A stretch of 64,000 bases of DNA from contig JAABSE010000004.1 in NCBI GenBank assembly GCA_011390575.1, forward strand, positions 36,685-100,684. Reading direction: 5' to 3'. A program made the position numbers and the translations under genes. The notes under the pieces are model-generated. The model saw only the letters and a program-made list of their open reading frames with translations, did not search any database and was not told the DNA's origin. Of this stretch, positions 50,759 through 60,070 are shown piece by piece. Position 1 is the first letter of the stretch. Each line of letters begins with the position of its first letter. The stretch comes from Sphingobacteriia bacterium (GTDB lineage Bacteria; Bacteroidota; Bacteroidia; Bacteroidales; UBA7960).

Positions 50759-52405
50759 CTATTCAATCTCTAACTTTTGAATTGCCCATTCATTTATCAA
50801 ACCGGAACCATAAGCTTTTGTTAATACATAAATACTGCTTCCGCTGGAGTTACTGAAAACAAAGTATGGTTCAGCATCATATAGCCCACCTCCTCCATTA
50901 TTTCCAAAAACCAAAAATTTTTCCAGTTCAAACTTGTACTTGTAAATAAGATTGGTTGAATTATGCACGTATATGTATGGGCTATGTATTTCCTCCCAGG
51001 TGTTATCGGCAGTAGAAATTATATATAACTCGTCATTATCTGAGGAATGATCCAGCCACTTAATGCGGGCATAATTTATCTGCAGCGAAATGGAACCATT
51101 ATAAATCAAATCCTGTTGCGGATTTTCAGATAATTTCAAAACTGTATTTCCCCTGGTAAAAAGTCTTGTTCCTTCCTCCGAAAACCATAAATCACCGCCC
51201 ATCGGGTAAGTACCATGATATGGTGAGTCATACATTAACATTGCCTGTCCCCCCCGGATGTCATATTTTTCAATGTCGGAAGGAGACAAGCCATTGTCTG
51301 CGCCATAAATATAATCACCTGAAGGGTGCAATCTTGCTTTGGTACCTGCACGTATTGACCCTCCTAAATTCATAACCTCATTATCATAAGATAAGTTTAG
51401 GTTAACACACCGTATAGTTTCCCATTGATCTATCCTTGGAAAAGCATAGGCCCATCCATCATTGGTAAGCACTATATCCAGCACATCGCAGGAAACATTC
51501 ATTGTTTTTATAACCGACATGATACTTAAGTCCACATAGGTTATTCGTGCATCATGACCAACAGCTGCAGTAGCTCCATCCGGAGAAACTGAAACACTTG
51601 TGGGATAAAAATCAAGGGGAATACTTTCCAGGGTGCCGGATGAAACATCGTAGCTATGGATAGCAAAAGGTGTAGAAGAAACATACACAAGCACATCATT
51701 TATCCGGGAGTATTCTGCATCAACTACATCACTATCAAGTATCAGTTTTTGCTCCAGATAATTATCCACAAGCACATGTACAGTTTCTGCTTCCCCGTTA
51801 ATGGTTAAATTAATCATTGAAGAATACTGTCCAGTCAGCATATCATCTCTGTTTGGACTCACGATAATACTGCCCTGTTGCCCGGCTAAAATACTATCCG
51901 TTGTTGAAGACAATGAAATATAGTTGTTGGACGTACTTGCTGTATAATAAATGGGAACATTTCCACTATTCAATATTTTCAGTTCCTGATTGTTGCCATA
52001 AGCTGGTATTTTCAACGAGTCTGGAATAGAGTAAACAGATTGTTCTCCTATAGAGTTAATAAGAAAAACACTTTTATTACCATTAGCAGACATAATTTCC
52101 AACGTACCTTCTAAATCACCAGAAAATCCACCCGAAACAGAAGATGAAATCTTAATTTCAACTATGTTGTTGTCAATATAGCCTGATTTGGGGTTAACAG
52201 TTGTCCAACCGGGATGTGCAACTATTTCATATTCAACACGCGACGCAGGATTGGTGGTAACAAACAATGATTTAACCTCAGGACCCCTAAACAATAAGGT
52301 ATCGGCTGACACTATAAACTCTATTTCATCCTGATCATTTATTGAATCTTTCTCACAACTTGCTATAAAAAACAAAACTACAAATAAGTATGCCAATCGG
52401 TTCAT
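50759..52405 (-). CDS. tandem lipoprotein paralogue 2
   Basis: The 548-residue protein has signal and lipobox (MNRLAYLFVVLFFIASC), then the BACON-like domain (HPGWTTVNPKSGYI), a second Ig-like domain (SIPDSLKIPAYGNNQELKIL and following) and the propeller half. From about residue 22 to about 300 it is almost identical to paralogue 3 at both protein and DNA level, while its C-terminal part is closer in layout to paralogue 1 (both keep NGLSPSDIEKYDI). The mosaic suggests gene conversion. 117 bases separate it from paralogue 1. Function unknown, cell-surface location inferred from the lipobox. Confidence 0.8.
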   Translation of the reverse strand: MNRLAYLFVVLFFIASCEKDSINDQDEIEFIVSADTLLFRGPEVKSLFVTTNPASRVEYEIVAHPGWTTVNPKSGYIDNNIVEIKISSSVSGGFSGDLEGTLEIMSANGNKSVFLINSIGEQSVYSIPDSLKIPAYGNNQELKILNSGNVPIYYTASTSNNYISLSSTTDSILAGQQGSIIVSPNRDDMLTGQYSSMINLTINGEAETVHVLVDNYLEQKLILDSDVVDAEYSRINDVLVYVSSTPFAIHSYDVSSGTLESIPLDFYPTSVSVSPDGATAAVGHDARITYVDLSIMSVIKTMNVSCDVLDIVLTNDGWAYAFPRIDQWETIRCVNLNLSYDNEVMNLGGSIRAGTKARLHPSGDYIYGADNGLSPSDIEKYDIRGGQAMLMYDSPYHGTYPMGGDLWFSEEGTRLFTRGNTVLKLSENPQQDLIYNGSISLQINYARIKWLDHSSDNDELYIISTADNTWEEIHSPYIYVHNSTNLIYKYKFELEKFLVFGNNGGGGLYDAEPYFVFSNSSGSSIYVLTKAYGSGLINEWAIQKLEIE

Positions 52406-52464
52406 CTTTTTATAATTTTAATTTTGTCACAATGCAAACCCTTTTATGCAAACCATGTACATTT

Positions 52465-52638
52465 TATCTGATTATAATTTTATTAATTCGGTCAGATGCC
52501 TTTCCCGCTTATGCGTGGAGAGCTCCCGCTAAAAACGGGATAAATCGCCAACAATATCCGCATAGTAAGTTTTGCCTTGTTGCGAAATTATAATCAACCG
52601 CGTGTGTGTCAATAGTTATTGTCATAGCTTGGTTCAAT
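52465..52638. repeat. dispersed repeat, copy B
   Basis: Between lipoprotein paralogues 2 and 3 lies a second copy of the repeat seen at 41519-41658, sharing ATCTGATTATAATTT, CGGGATAAATCGCCAACAAT and CGTGTGTGTCAATAGTTATT with it. It is about 30 bases longer, owing to an insert that contains TATGCG, mirrored later by CGCATA. It encodes no protein and fills most of the 324-base gap. Confidence 0.75.
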
Positions 52639-52729
52639 TTTTTTCAAATATAGAAACATAATTCAAACATTTGCTATTTTTAACATAAAAATTGCAATAG
52701 GTTTTATTCAGAATGAAGTTACAAGTTCC

Positions 52730-54361
52730 CTATTCAATTTCTATCTTTTGAATTGCCCATTCATGTAGTAAACCGGAACCATAGGCTTTTGTTAATACAA
52801 CAATGCTACTTCCGGAGGAATTACTGAAAACAAAATATGGCTCAGCATCATAAATCCCTCCACCCCCATTATTTCCAAAGACTAAATATTTTTCCAGTTC
52901 AAACTTGTGCTTGTAAACAAGATTGTTTGAGTTATGCACGTATATGTAAGGGCTGTAGATTTCATCCCAGTTGTTACCTGACGTAGAAATTATATATAGC
53001 TCGCCATTACCTGAGGAATGATCCAACCACTTCATTTCTGCATAATTTACTTCCAGCGAAATGGAACCATTATATATTAAATCTTGTTGCGGATTTTCCG
53101 ATAATTTCAGTACAGTTCCACCTATTGTAAAAAGTCTTGTGCCTTCCTCTGAAAACCATTGGTTACCGCCAATCGGATGAGTGCCAGAATAAGGAGAGTC
53201 ATATAAAAATATTGCTTGTCCTCCCTGAACGTCATATTTATTGATATCATAGTCTGAAGCATAAATATATTTACCTGAAGGATGCAACTTGGCTTTGGCG
53301 CCTGCACGGATTGAACCTCCTGTATTCATAACCTCATTGTCATAAGATAAGTTTAGGTTAATACATCTTATCAATACCCATTGACCACTCTTTGGGAAAG
53401 CATAAGCCCATCCTTCATTTGTAAGAACTATATCCTGAACAACACAGGAAACATTCATTGTTTTTATAACCGACATGGTACTTAAGTCCACATAGGTTAT
53501 CCGTGCATCATGACCAACAGCTGCAGTAGCTCCATCCGGAGAAACCGAAACACTTACAGGATAAAAATCCAAGGGAATACTTTCCAGGGTACCGGAAGAA
53601 ACATCGTAGATATGGATAGCAAAAGGTGTAGAAGAAACATACACAAGTACATCATTTATCCGGGAGTATTCTGCATCAACTACATCACTATCCAGTACCA
53701 GTTTTTGCTCCAGATAATTATCCACAAGCACATCAACAGTTTCTGCTTCCCCGTTAATGGTTAAATTAATCATTGAAGAATACTGTCCAGTCAGCATATC
53801 ATCTCTGTTTGGACTCACGATAATACTGCCCTGTTGCCCGGCTAAAATACTATCCGTTGTTGAAGACAATGAAATATAGTTGTTGGACGTACTTGCTGTA
53901 TAATAAATGGGAACATTTCCACTATTCAATATTTTCAGTTCCTGATTGTTGCCATAAGCTGGTATTTTCAACGAGTCTGGGATAGAGTAAAAAGATTGTT
54001 CTCCTGAAGTACAAATAAGAAAAACACTTTTATTACCATTAGCAGACACAATTTCCAACGTGCCTTCTAAACTACCAGAAAATCCATCCGAAACAGAAGA
54101 TGAAATCTTAATTTCAACTATGTTGTTGTCAATATAGCCTGATTTGGGGTTAACATTTGTCCAACCGGGATGTGCAACTATTTCGTATTCAACACGCGAC
54201 GCAGGATTGGTGGTAACTAACAATGATTTAACCTCAGGACCCCTAAACAATAAGGTATCGGCTGACACAATAAACTCTATTTCATCCAGATCTTTTATTG
54301 AATCCTTCTCACAACTTGCTATAAGAAACAAAACCAAAACTAAATAGACAAATCGCTGCAT
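52730..54361 (-). CDS. tandem lipoprotein paralogue 3
   Basis: The 543-residue copy has signal and lipobox (MQRFVYLVLVLFLIASC), the BACON-like HPGWTNVNPKSGYI domain, the second Ig-like domain and the propeller half. Its N-terminal 300 residues are nearly identical to paralogue 2; in the C-terminal half a loop is about five residues shorter (KYIYASDYDINKYDVQ against the NGLSPSDIEKYDI form). It is the first of the three on the minus strand, and the 324 bases before paralogue 2 mean the genes are likely to be separately promoted. Function unknown. Confidence 0.8.
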   Translation of the reverse strand: MQRFVYLVLVLFLIASCEKDSIKDLDEIEFIVSADTLLFRGPEVKSLLVTTNPASRVEYEIVAHPGWTNVNPKSGYIDNNIVEIKISSSVSDGFSGSLEGTLEIVSANGNKSVFLICTSGEQSFYSIPDSLKIPAYGNNQELKILNSGNVPIYYTASTSNNYISLSSTTDSILAGQQGSIIVSPNRDDMLTGQYSSMINLTINGEAETVDVLVDNYLEQKLVLDSDVVDAEYSRINDVLVYVSSTPFAIHIYDVSSGTLESIPLDFYPVSVSVSPDGATAAVGHDARITYVDLSTMSVIKTMNVSCVVQDIVLTNEGWAYAFPKSGQWVLIRCINLNLSYDNEVMNTGGSIRAGAKAKLHPSGKYIYASDYDINKYDVQGGQAIFLYDSPYSGTHPIGGNQWFSEEGTRLFTIGGTVLKLSENPQQDLIYNGSISLEVNYAEMKWLDHSSGNGELYIISTSGNNWDEIYSPYIYVHNSNNLVYKHKFELEKYLVFGNNGGGGIYDAEPYFVFSNSSGSSIVVLTKAYGSGLLHEWAIQKIEIE

Positions 54362-54891
54362 AAGTTCATTTTTTCGATTAGTACTGCCCCCATCTTGTGC
54401 TGAAATTCACCGTAAGGGTATCCGATATTAAACAAACCCGTTGTTTTCACAATTTTTCAAATATAAAAAGATAATTTGAATATTTGTTTTTTTTAACATA
54501 GTAAACACATGGAGGCTTTTAATTCAAAAGAAAATTGGGGATTGAGATTCTGAAAACCAACATCATATTCAGCGTTCCCGGAATTTTCTCTACAGTTGGG
54601 TTGTCAATTCGCTTCAGCATTATTCACTTATTTCTAATCGGTTCATCTGTTTAATTTTGTTTTTTTCTTCAACTGCACTTTTAGTGAAAATAAATACGAG
54701 TTACATTGATTCACCTGGTATAGTCAGAAGACGTAGACAGAAAACCGAAATGGATTCTCTTCCGTCACTCGGCCGAACTTCATCTAATGAAAAAAGGGGG
54801 GTCAGTATCCGCCGGAATTGCAGTGGATAATCTGTCATGCTTTGGATTTATTTTTGTTGAAACCTAAAGAGGAATTACCTGGCGGGGATTA
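54362..54891. other. intergenic region with a possible vestige of a fourth lipoprotein copy
   Basis: No intact gene is seen in 530 bases. At about 54620-54655, minus-strand ATGAACCGATTA followed by a stop after eight codons resembles the start of paralogue 2 (MNRL) together with its upstream sequence (TAAACAG-ATGAACCG). This may be what remains of another copy. The match is short and could be chance. Confidence 0.35.
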
Positions 54892-55341
54892 TTAAAGCCT
54901 CATTTCATAGATCCGGGATTCTTCACCCCATGGATGGTAACCTTGTCCCATATAGCTAAAGCCATATTTCTCATAATACCCCACATGGTCGGTGCATAAA
55001 TAGACGTGGTCGAATCCTCCCTGCCGGGCGTCTTCTTTGGCTTTTTCCATGAGCAGGGCGCCGTAAGCATTGCCCCGGTGATGCTCTTCAATAAAAATGG
55101 CACAAATCCAGGGATACAAATCCATGCGACTGATAAAATCGTTGGTTACCAGCCCCGCACACCCGATGATCACATCTTCTTTTTCAAGCAAATACCAGTG
55201 CGGGAGGGGCTTGATGGAAGCTACCGCATGACTAATACAGTCTTCATAAATAACGGGCGGTACGCCTTTCCAGCATTTCTGGAAGTATTGTATGGCCTTG
55301 TCTTTGTATTCAGGGTTCTCCCTGATGGAGATTATTTTCAT
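54892..55341 (-). CDS. GNAT-family N-acetyltransferase
   Basis: The 149-residue protein has the GNAT layout: an N-terminal strand-helix (IRENPEYKDKAIQYFQKCW), LEKEDVIIGCAGLVTNDF, the acetyl-CoA loop region ICAIFIEEHHRGNAYGALLM (with the RGxxxG/A-like HHRGNAYG), then HVYLCTDHVGYYEKYGF, the typical end of motif B. It transfers an acetyl group from acetyl-CoA to an unknown acceptor. It stands alone on the minus strand. Confidence 0.9.
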   Translation of the reverse strand: MKIISIRENPEYKDKAIQYFQKCWKGVPPVIYEDCISHAVASIKPLPHWYLLEKEDVIIGCAGLVTNDFISRMDLYPWICAIFIEEHHRGNAYGALLMEKAKEDARQGGFDHVYLCTDHVGYYEKYGFSYMGQGYHPWGEESRIYEMRL

Positions 55342-55495
55342 TTTCTTGGTTTGGATTACAATATTACCGAATTTTTCAATCAGGCCTTGTCTTTTTAATC
55401 AAGATTTCTTAGCCCTTTGGTGTATTCTTCATACCACCTAAATACATATCAACTGACAACATGTTGTCTGAATAAGTGAGTTCTGTATTTCGGGA

Positions 55496-56251
55496 TTAAC
55501 TATTCAGCCATTTTTTGAAATCAGCAGAGCGATCAATACTTACAATGGGCTCGAACTCATCATCTGCTTTGGGTTTAAGTTCCAGCTTTACCCGTCCGCG
55601 TGAATAAGCAACCATATTGGAGATAGCATCAATATTGACGATGTATTTGCGGTTGATTCGAAAAAAACGGCCTGGATCGAGTAAAGCTTCCAGCTTATCC
55701 AGAGAATAATCCAGGGGATAATCATTGGAAGAATGAGTGCGAACAAAGGTGCTTTTGTCAAGGACAAAAAAGTAGGCAGCTTCTCCAATCTCCACTTTTT
55801 TAATCCTTTCTCCTATTTGAATAAGGAACCTTTTTTTATGGTCAGGTTGTTTTCCCTGCATTTGGGCCAATAATGCTTCAAAATCAATGCTGAATGCCGA
55901 CTTCATGTCCCGGTATTTTTGAAGGCTTTGCCCCAGATCAGTTTTACGTATGGGCTTTAAAAGGTAGGAAACACTGTTAAACTGAAAAGCTTTTATAGCA
56001 TATTGATCATATGCCGTAGTAAAAATAATGGGTGTAGAAACAACCACCTGATCGAAAATGCTGAAACTAATCCCGTCTGAAAGCTGGATATCAAGAAAAA
56101 TCAGATCTGCACTATTCTGCTGCAGCCATTTAACAGATTCTTTAATGGAACCTAATTTTGCCACAACCTGAATATCAGGAGCAGTTTCCTGCAGCATCAT
56201 CTCCAGTTTTTCTGCGGCCAGATTTTCGTCCTCTATTATAAGTGCTTTCAT
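55496..56251 (-). CDS. LytTR-family response regulator
   Basis: The 251-residue regulator has a receiver domain (MKALIIEDENLAAEKLEMML, phosphoacceptor Asp in ADLIFLDIQLSDG, TTAYDQYAIKAF and the Lys in YLLKPIRKTDL). A C-terminal LytTR DNA-binding domain follows (RIKKVEIGEAAYFFVLDKST and FFRINRKYIVNIDAISNM). It binds direct-repeat promoter sites when phosphorylated. The start MKALIIEDEN at 56251 follows the kinase stop by one base; an in-frame ATG at 56263 would overlap the kinase gene. Kinase and regulator form one operon. Confidence 0.93.
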   Translation of the reverse strand: MKALIIEDENLAAEKLEMMLQETAPDIQVVAKLGSIKESVKWLQQNSADLIFLDIQLSDGISFSIFDQVVVSTPIIFTTAYDQYAIKAFQFNSVSYLLKPIRKTDLGQSLQKYRDMKSAFSIDFEALLAQMQGKQPDHKKRFLIQIGERIKKVEIGEAAYFFVLDKSTFVRTHSSNDYPLDYSLDKLEALLDPGRFFRINRKYIVNIDAISNMVAYSRGRVKLELKPKADDEFEPIVSIDRSADFKKWLNS

Positions 56252-56252
56252 T

Positions 56253-57317
56253 TTATTCGGCATCAATCAAAGGTAGTTTTGCAAGATAATCATTTGTTTC
56301 CACAGAGAAAACCGGCTTATCGGCACTAATCATAGCATACCGCCTGGTCAGATTTTTCAATCCCAAACCGGTTGAGTGACCCATGGAAATTTTGGGCTGA
56401 AGATTATTTTTTACAATAAGGAAATTTCCCTGGCTGAACACTTCAATGGTCAGGGGTTTGGTTTCGTTAATAACGTTGTGTTTAATGGCATTCTCCAATA
56501 CTACCTGCAAAGAAAGAGGAGGTAAGAAATACTTCAGCAGGTGAGAAGGAATAGAAACGGTATAACTTAAAAAATCGCCATAACGTATTTGCTGCAAAAA
56601 CAAGTATGAGCGCATAAAATCCAGTTCTTTATCCAGTGTAGTAACCGGCTGCTCAATAGTCTCCAGTACATAACGGTAAATATGTGAAAACTCATCAATA
56701 AACTGCTGCGCTTTCCCCGTGTCTTTGTTTATCAAACCCGACAACACATTCAGGCTGTTAAACATAAAGTGAGGATTTATTTGACTTTTTAAAACTTCAA
56801 ATTTTATTTGCGATAGCTCTTCCTGAAGGTTTTTCGCCATTTGTTCCGCCTGTTTGTGTTGTCTGAAAAAGATCCATCCTTCAAGAATAGACATCACAAG
56901 AATGTTTACTGTGCTAAATATCAATGCATTGCTTATCAGTACCCCGTTCAAATCTTCGGAATAGGGTGTTATAATATTGGCAAACAGGGTGAAGGTAACT
57001 GAAACCACCAATGCCACAGCGACAGAGAACCCCAGTTGAAATACTATCCGCCGGATCGTTTTTGAGCTCCAGGGTGCCACATGATTCAGAAAGTATATAA
57101 CCCATAAATTGGGGTAGGCCATAAGAAAGCCTGCGACAAGGCTCAATGATAATCCACGGAATAACCGAAACAGAAAGTATTCAAACCCGGATAAGATGTG
57201 ATAGCCAGAAAAATGATTGTACAATATGACAATCAGTTGCACCGCGAAAGAGAATCCCACCAAAAACTGCAGCAGATTCCTGAAAGGTAAAAGTTGATGT
57301 ATCGCCTTAAAATTCAT
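56253..57317 (-). CDS. LytS-type sensor histidine kinase
   Basis: The 354-residue protein has four N-terminal membrane helices (for example LLQFLVGFSFAVQLIVILYN and SLSLVAGFLMAYPNLWVIYF) and then a short coiled coil. The His_kinase domain has the phosphoacceptor region LKSQINPHFMFNSLNVLSGL, an atypical HATPase domain with VLENAIKHNVI and the final GLGLKNLTRRYAMI. This is the YehU/LytS type that works with LytTR regulators. ATG 57317 was chosen because minus-strand TAnnTTTG boxes lie at 57324-57331 and 57336-57343, so longer frames would start upstream of the transcript. Confidence 0.92.
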   Translation of the reverse strand: MNFKAIHQLLPFRNLLQFLVGFSFAVQLIVILYNHFSGYHILSGFEYFLFRLFRGLSLSLVAGFLMAYPNLWVIYFLNHVAPWSSKTIRRIVFQLGFSVAVALVVSVTFTLFANIITPYSEDLNGVLISNALIFSTVNILVMSILEGWIFFRQHKQAEQMAKNLQEELSQIKFEVLKSQINPHFMFNSLNVLSGLINKDTGKAQQFIDEFSHIYRYVLETIEQPVTTLDKELDFMRSYLFLQQIRYGDFLSYTVSIPSHLLKYFLPPLSLQVVLENAIKHNVINETKPLTIEVFSQGNFLIVKNNLQPKISMGHSTGLGLKNLTRRYAMISADKPVFSVETNDYLAKLPLIDAE

Positions 57318-57335
57318 TTTTCGCAAAATTATTAT

Positions 57336-57343
57336 CAAAGATA
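57336..57343 (-). promoter_or_regulatory. minus-7 box of the LytS/LytTR operon
   Basis: The minus strand reads TATCTTTG, a perfect TAnnTTTG, 18 bases before the kinase ATG. A second box, TAATTTTG, lies at 57324-57331. Confidence 0.45.
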
Positions 57344-57523
57344 AAATGTTTTGTTTGTTACAGGCCTTTATGCTGAGGAGAATTGGCGTAGCAAGGGTTT
57401 TATTATAAATCAAATTCCGTAAGTCTTACAGCCAGTTATAAGCCGGAGCCTTCTTAACCGATAGACAAGTAAGAGGGGCCCGGGAATAAAAGCATTGAAT
57501 AAAGAGACCTTAATACTGCAGGT

Positions 57524-57560
57524 AATAAAACCGGATTATGGAGAATAACCCGGTTTTATT
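57524..57560. terminator. bidirectional-type terminator behind the barrel gene
   Basis: AATAAAACCGG (from 57524) pairs with CCGGTTTTATT (to 57560) over 11 bases, with TTAT/AATA inside. It lies 15 bases after the minus-strand stop at 57575. Confidence 0.75.
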
Positions 57561-57574
57561 GCATTCATCCGATA

Positions 57575-58162
57575 TTAAAACCTTTTGACAATACCTATGC
57601 GCAAAGAGACATAATTGTAGTCCAGGTCTTTGGTAATACCATCAAAGTCCGCTTCCCTGTTTAGTGAATTGAATTTTACGCCCGGTGTCAAACTCCAGTT
57701 CCTGCCTATGGATACTTCCACACCTGCGGCCAACTGATAACCCAATCCATGCCCTGTATCGTTGATAATATCACCATCGCTGTTTTCTGTTTCAATGTGG
57801 TTGTACAACCCTCCTGCCCGCAGATAATATTTCAGAGGAGTACCTCCAATGGAATGTTTGAACTGTAAACCAAAAACATAACCGGTTTCTTCAAAACAAA
57901 CATCATTTCCGGCAAACGATTCATCTGCACCAAAACGGTTCCAGCCCCATCCTGCATAAGCACCTAAATGTGGTAAAAAGCGGTAATGGAAAACTCCTTC
58001 GAAACCAAACCCGGTATTCAGACTCGTTCCACTTAGTTCTTGGGTAGCAATGGATACTCCGCTATTGAATTCAAACCCAAAACGTTTTTCTGCGTCCTGT
58101 GCAAAACTGCTTACTGTCATGACTGTTAGCACCAAAAGTGCTGTTAATCCTTTAGTTTTCAT
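57575..58162 (-). CDS. outer-membrane beta-barrel protein
   Basis: The 195-residue protein has a signal peptide (MKTKGLTALLVLTVMTVSSF, cleaved after FA before QDA). Barrel strands separated by acidic loops follow (FGFEFNSGVSIATQ, FHYRFLPHLGAYAGWGWNRF, YVFGLQFKHSIGG, LGYQLAAGVEVSIGRNWSLT, YVSLRIGIVKRF), with the C-terminal aromatic needed for outer-membrane insertion. It resembles the OmpW/PorT-like barrels of Bacteroidota. Ligand unknown. It lies behind the LytS/LytTR operon on the same strand but has its own terminator and a 360-base upstream region. Confidence 0.85.
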   Translation of the reverse strand: MKTKGLTALLVLTVMTVSSFAQDAEKRFGFEFNSGVSIATQELSGTSLNTGFGFEGVFHYRFLPHLGAYAGWGWNRFGADESFAGNDVCFEETGYVFGLQFKHSIGGTPLKYYLRAGGLYNHIETENSDGDIINDTGHGLGYQLAAGVEVSIGRNWSLTPGVKFNSLNREADFDGITKDLDYNYVSLRIGIVKRF

Positions 58163-58523
58163 TGGTAAAATTTTATTTGTGAATTAATTATTAACTACGC
58201 AGCAAAAGTAGATGTAGTTTTTGGCCAAAGAAAAAAGGATCTGCTCATACTGCCGGATGGAAGTATGAACGTGTTTATACCAGGGATGAACGTGTTTTAA
58301 CCTTACATTGAAACGTAGTTGATTTTGGGGTAAGCAAAAGGTTTTTGCGCATGTCACTGTAACCTGCAGCTTAAGAATTCGTTTGCTGCCAGCATGTGAT
58401 GCTGCAAAATGAAACAGGAAAGCCGGATCACTCCTGTTTTTATATTGAAGCTAAAACCATGGGACGGGAAAAGAAAAGGGTTTTGAAAATCCTGTTTCTT
58501 AGTCAGAGGTCCTCTTTGTTTTA
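58163..58523. other. intergenic region with terminator
   Basis: No gene was found in 361 bases. AAACAGGA (58412-58419) pairs with TCCTGTTT (58432-58439) and fits a terminator for the minus-strand gene ending at 58524, although it lies about 85 bases away. The rest holds the upstream region of the barrel gene at 58162. Confidence 0.45.
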
Positions 58524-59579
58524 TCAAAACAAAAGTCCGGCCCCAAACTGAATGATTCGCGGGTTGTTTTCAATTCTTGTCCTTATGAAAATTCTGTAAC
58601 TTTTATAGTATTGATAATGAATACTTAAACCTCCGGTTACCGTCATGTGCTGAGTACGTAAATCATCTTTTCTCATAAAATAACCAGATGCTCCCAGCTC
58701 AATTTTCGGATACAGTTTACCGGGCAACAATCTGTAATCTAATAGAATTGGGGTATTCAATGCAATTCCTTTCTCGTTTTTGTAATAATACTCATAAGCC
58801 AATAATTCTACCTGCAGGGAAAACCTATCATATATGCCCGGCAAATGCTGAAAATTCAATGCAATGCCGCCAAAATTGCTCATGCCCTCATCCCGTTCAA
58901 AATCATTGCCCTGTCTTGTAATATGTAAGGTTTTGTGGTTGTATCCGTAAACAATACCCAGATTTGTGATTAAACGTTTAGGGCGCTTCTCATAAAGAAT
59001 ATCATAATCGGCATATTTTGTAGTATGATAGGTTCGGGCAAGGTTGATAAGTGATTTGTTCTTCAATTTTGCATTCTTGATTTCACTTTGCACATTGGCA
59101 TCCTGAAAGAGAATGTTTAAAACCCCAATATATTCATTCTTATTCACTTCGTAGGGTCTGAGCTTGTGGCCTCTCATTTCCGTTGTGTTTTTCAATTCGT
59201 GCAGCTGGTTGTCTTTCTCAACAAAGTACCTTTCGCCGTCCCCTGAAAAATATAAACTTACCTTTCCTTTGAACAGTACTTCTAAAAATACCTTTGTTTC
59301 TTCTTCTTCAATGGTTACAGTTTTTGAAATAAAATAGCCATTGTCGTCAAACCTGTAGCCTGTAATTTCCCCGGGTGTAAATCTCCGAACATCCTTACTT
59401 CCTGTTTCTTTGAAAATACATGAATTACCTTGAATTGAAGGAGCCCTGTAATCAATGAAACCGTTTAGGGTATCACCTGAATTCAAAAAAATCATGCCTT
59501 GCCTCCAATCCCGCTGGGCAAAACCATCAACCATAAATACTACAATGATTGTGATTATCGTAAGAGTTTGTTTGATCAT
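58524..59579 (-). CDS. exported protein with N-terminal GDTLxGxIDYR domain and barrel-like C-terminus
   Basis: The 351-residue protein has a signal peptide (MIKQTLTIITIIVVFMVDGF, then AQ). A beta-rich domain of about 130 residues begins GMIFLNSGDTLNGFIDYRAP, a pattern I have seen at the start of Bacteroidota proteins of unknown role. The C-terminal 150 residues have barrel-like strands (ITNLGIVYGYNHKTLHI, FSLQVELLAYEYYYKN, YPKIELGASGYFMRKD, HMTVTGGLSIHYQYYK, IIQFGAGLLF). It probably sits in the outer membrane with a periplasmic domain. No characterised homologue is known to me. Confidence 0.72.
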   Translation of the reverse strand: MIKQTLTIITIIVVFMVDGFAQRDWRQGMIFLNSGDTLNGFIDYRAPSIQGNSCIFKETGSKDVRRFTPGEITGYRFDDNGYFISKTVTIEEEETKVFLEVLFKGKVSLYFSGDGERYFVEKDNQLHELKNTTEMRGHKLRPYEVNKNEYIGVLNILFQDANVQSEIKNAKLKNKSLINLARTYHTTKYADYDILYEKRPKRLITNLGIVYGYNHKTLHITRQGNDFERDEGMSNFGGIALNFQHLPGIYDRFSLQVELLAYEYYYKNEKGIALNTPILLDYRLLPGKLYPKIELGASGYFMRKDDLRTQHMTVTGGLSIHYQYYKSYRIFIRTRIENNPRIIQFGAGLLF

Positions 59580-60070
59580 CCGATCAGTTCTTTAATGACT
59601 ATGATGGGTTGAAATCATCTGATGTAAGCGGTTTTACCTGTCAAACACTAAGTATGTCAAAGTAGAATTCGATCACAAGGCTTCTTTTCCGTTACAAATG
59701 TTTTCCAAATTTAAACTTATTGGGAAAATAAGTAATGGATTTTTATGGGGAAATTGTATCACCCCATTGAATCCTCAAACCCATGAACTATTTATCCCAA
59801 TCCATCTTTCTTCTAACCTCTTATATTTAATGACAATCCTGCCCTATGTTAATATTAAGTTAATTTATTATACACCTGTTTGATTCATTGAATAAATGAT
59901 TACCTTTCTTTAACCTTTCCCAAATACTTATATCAATCTATCGCTGTTTTGCGGTTTTATTTAAGAACAGGTTGAACAAATTCAGGCAAAGCTCCGACCC
60001 TACCGAATTTTGTAACCCTTGTGATGAATCTTCTTTCTGAAATACGCTGCTATTAACAAATATTTCTACA
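59580..60070. other. divergent intergenic region, no gene seen
   Basis: These 491 AT-rich bases separate the barrel-like gene (minus) from the membrane protein gene (plus). Short frames inside lack recognisable content, and no clear TAnnTTTG box was found in either direction. Confidence 0.4.

Noticed and set aside
59698..59883. 61-codon plus-strand frame
   Set aside because: AT-rich intergenic sequence without motif, ribosome-binding site or promoter.
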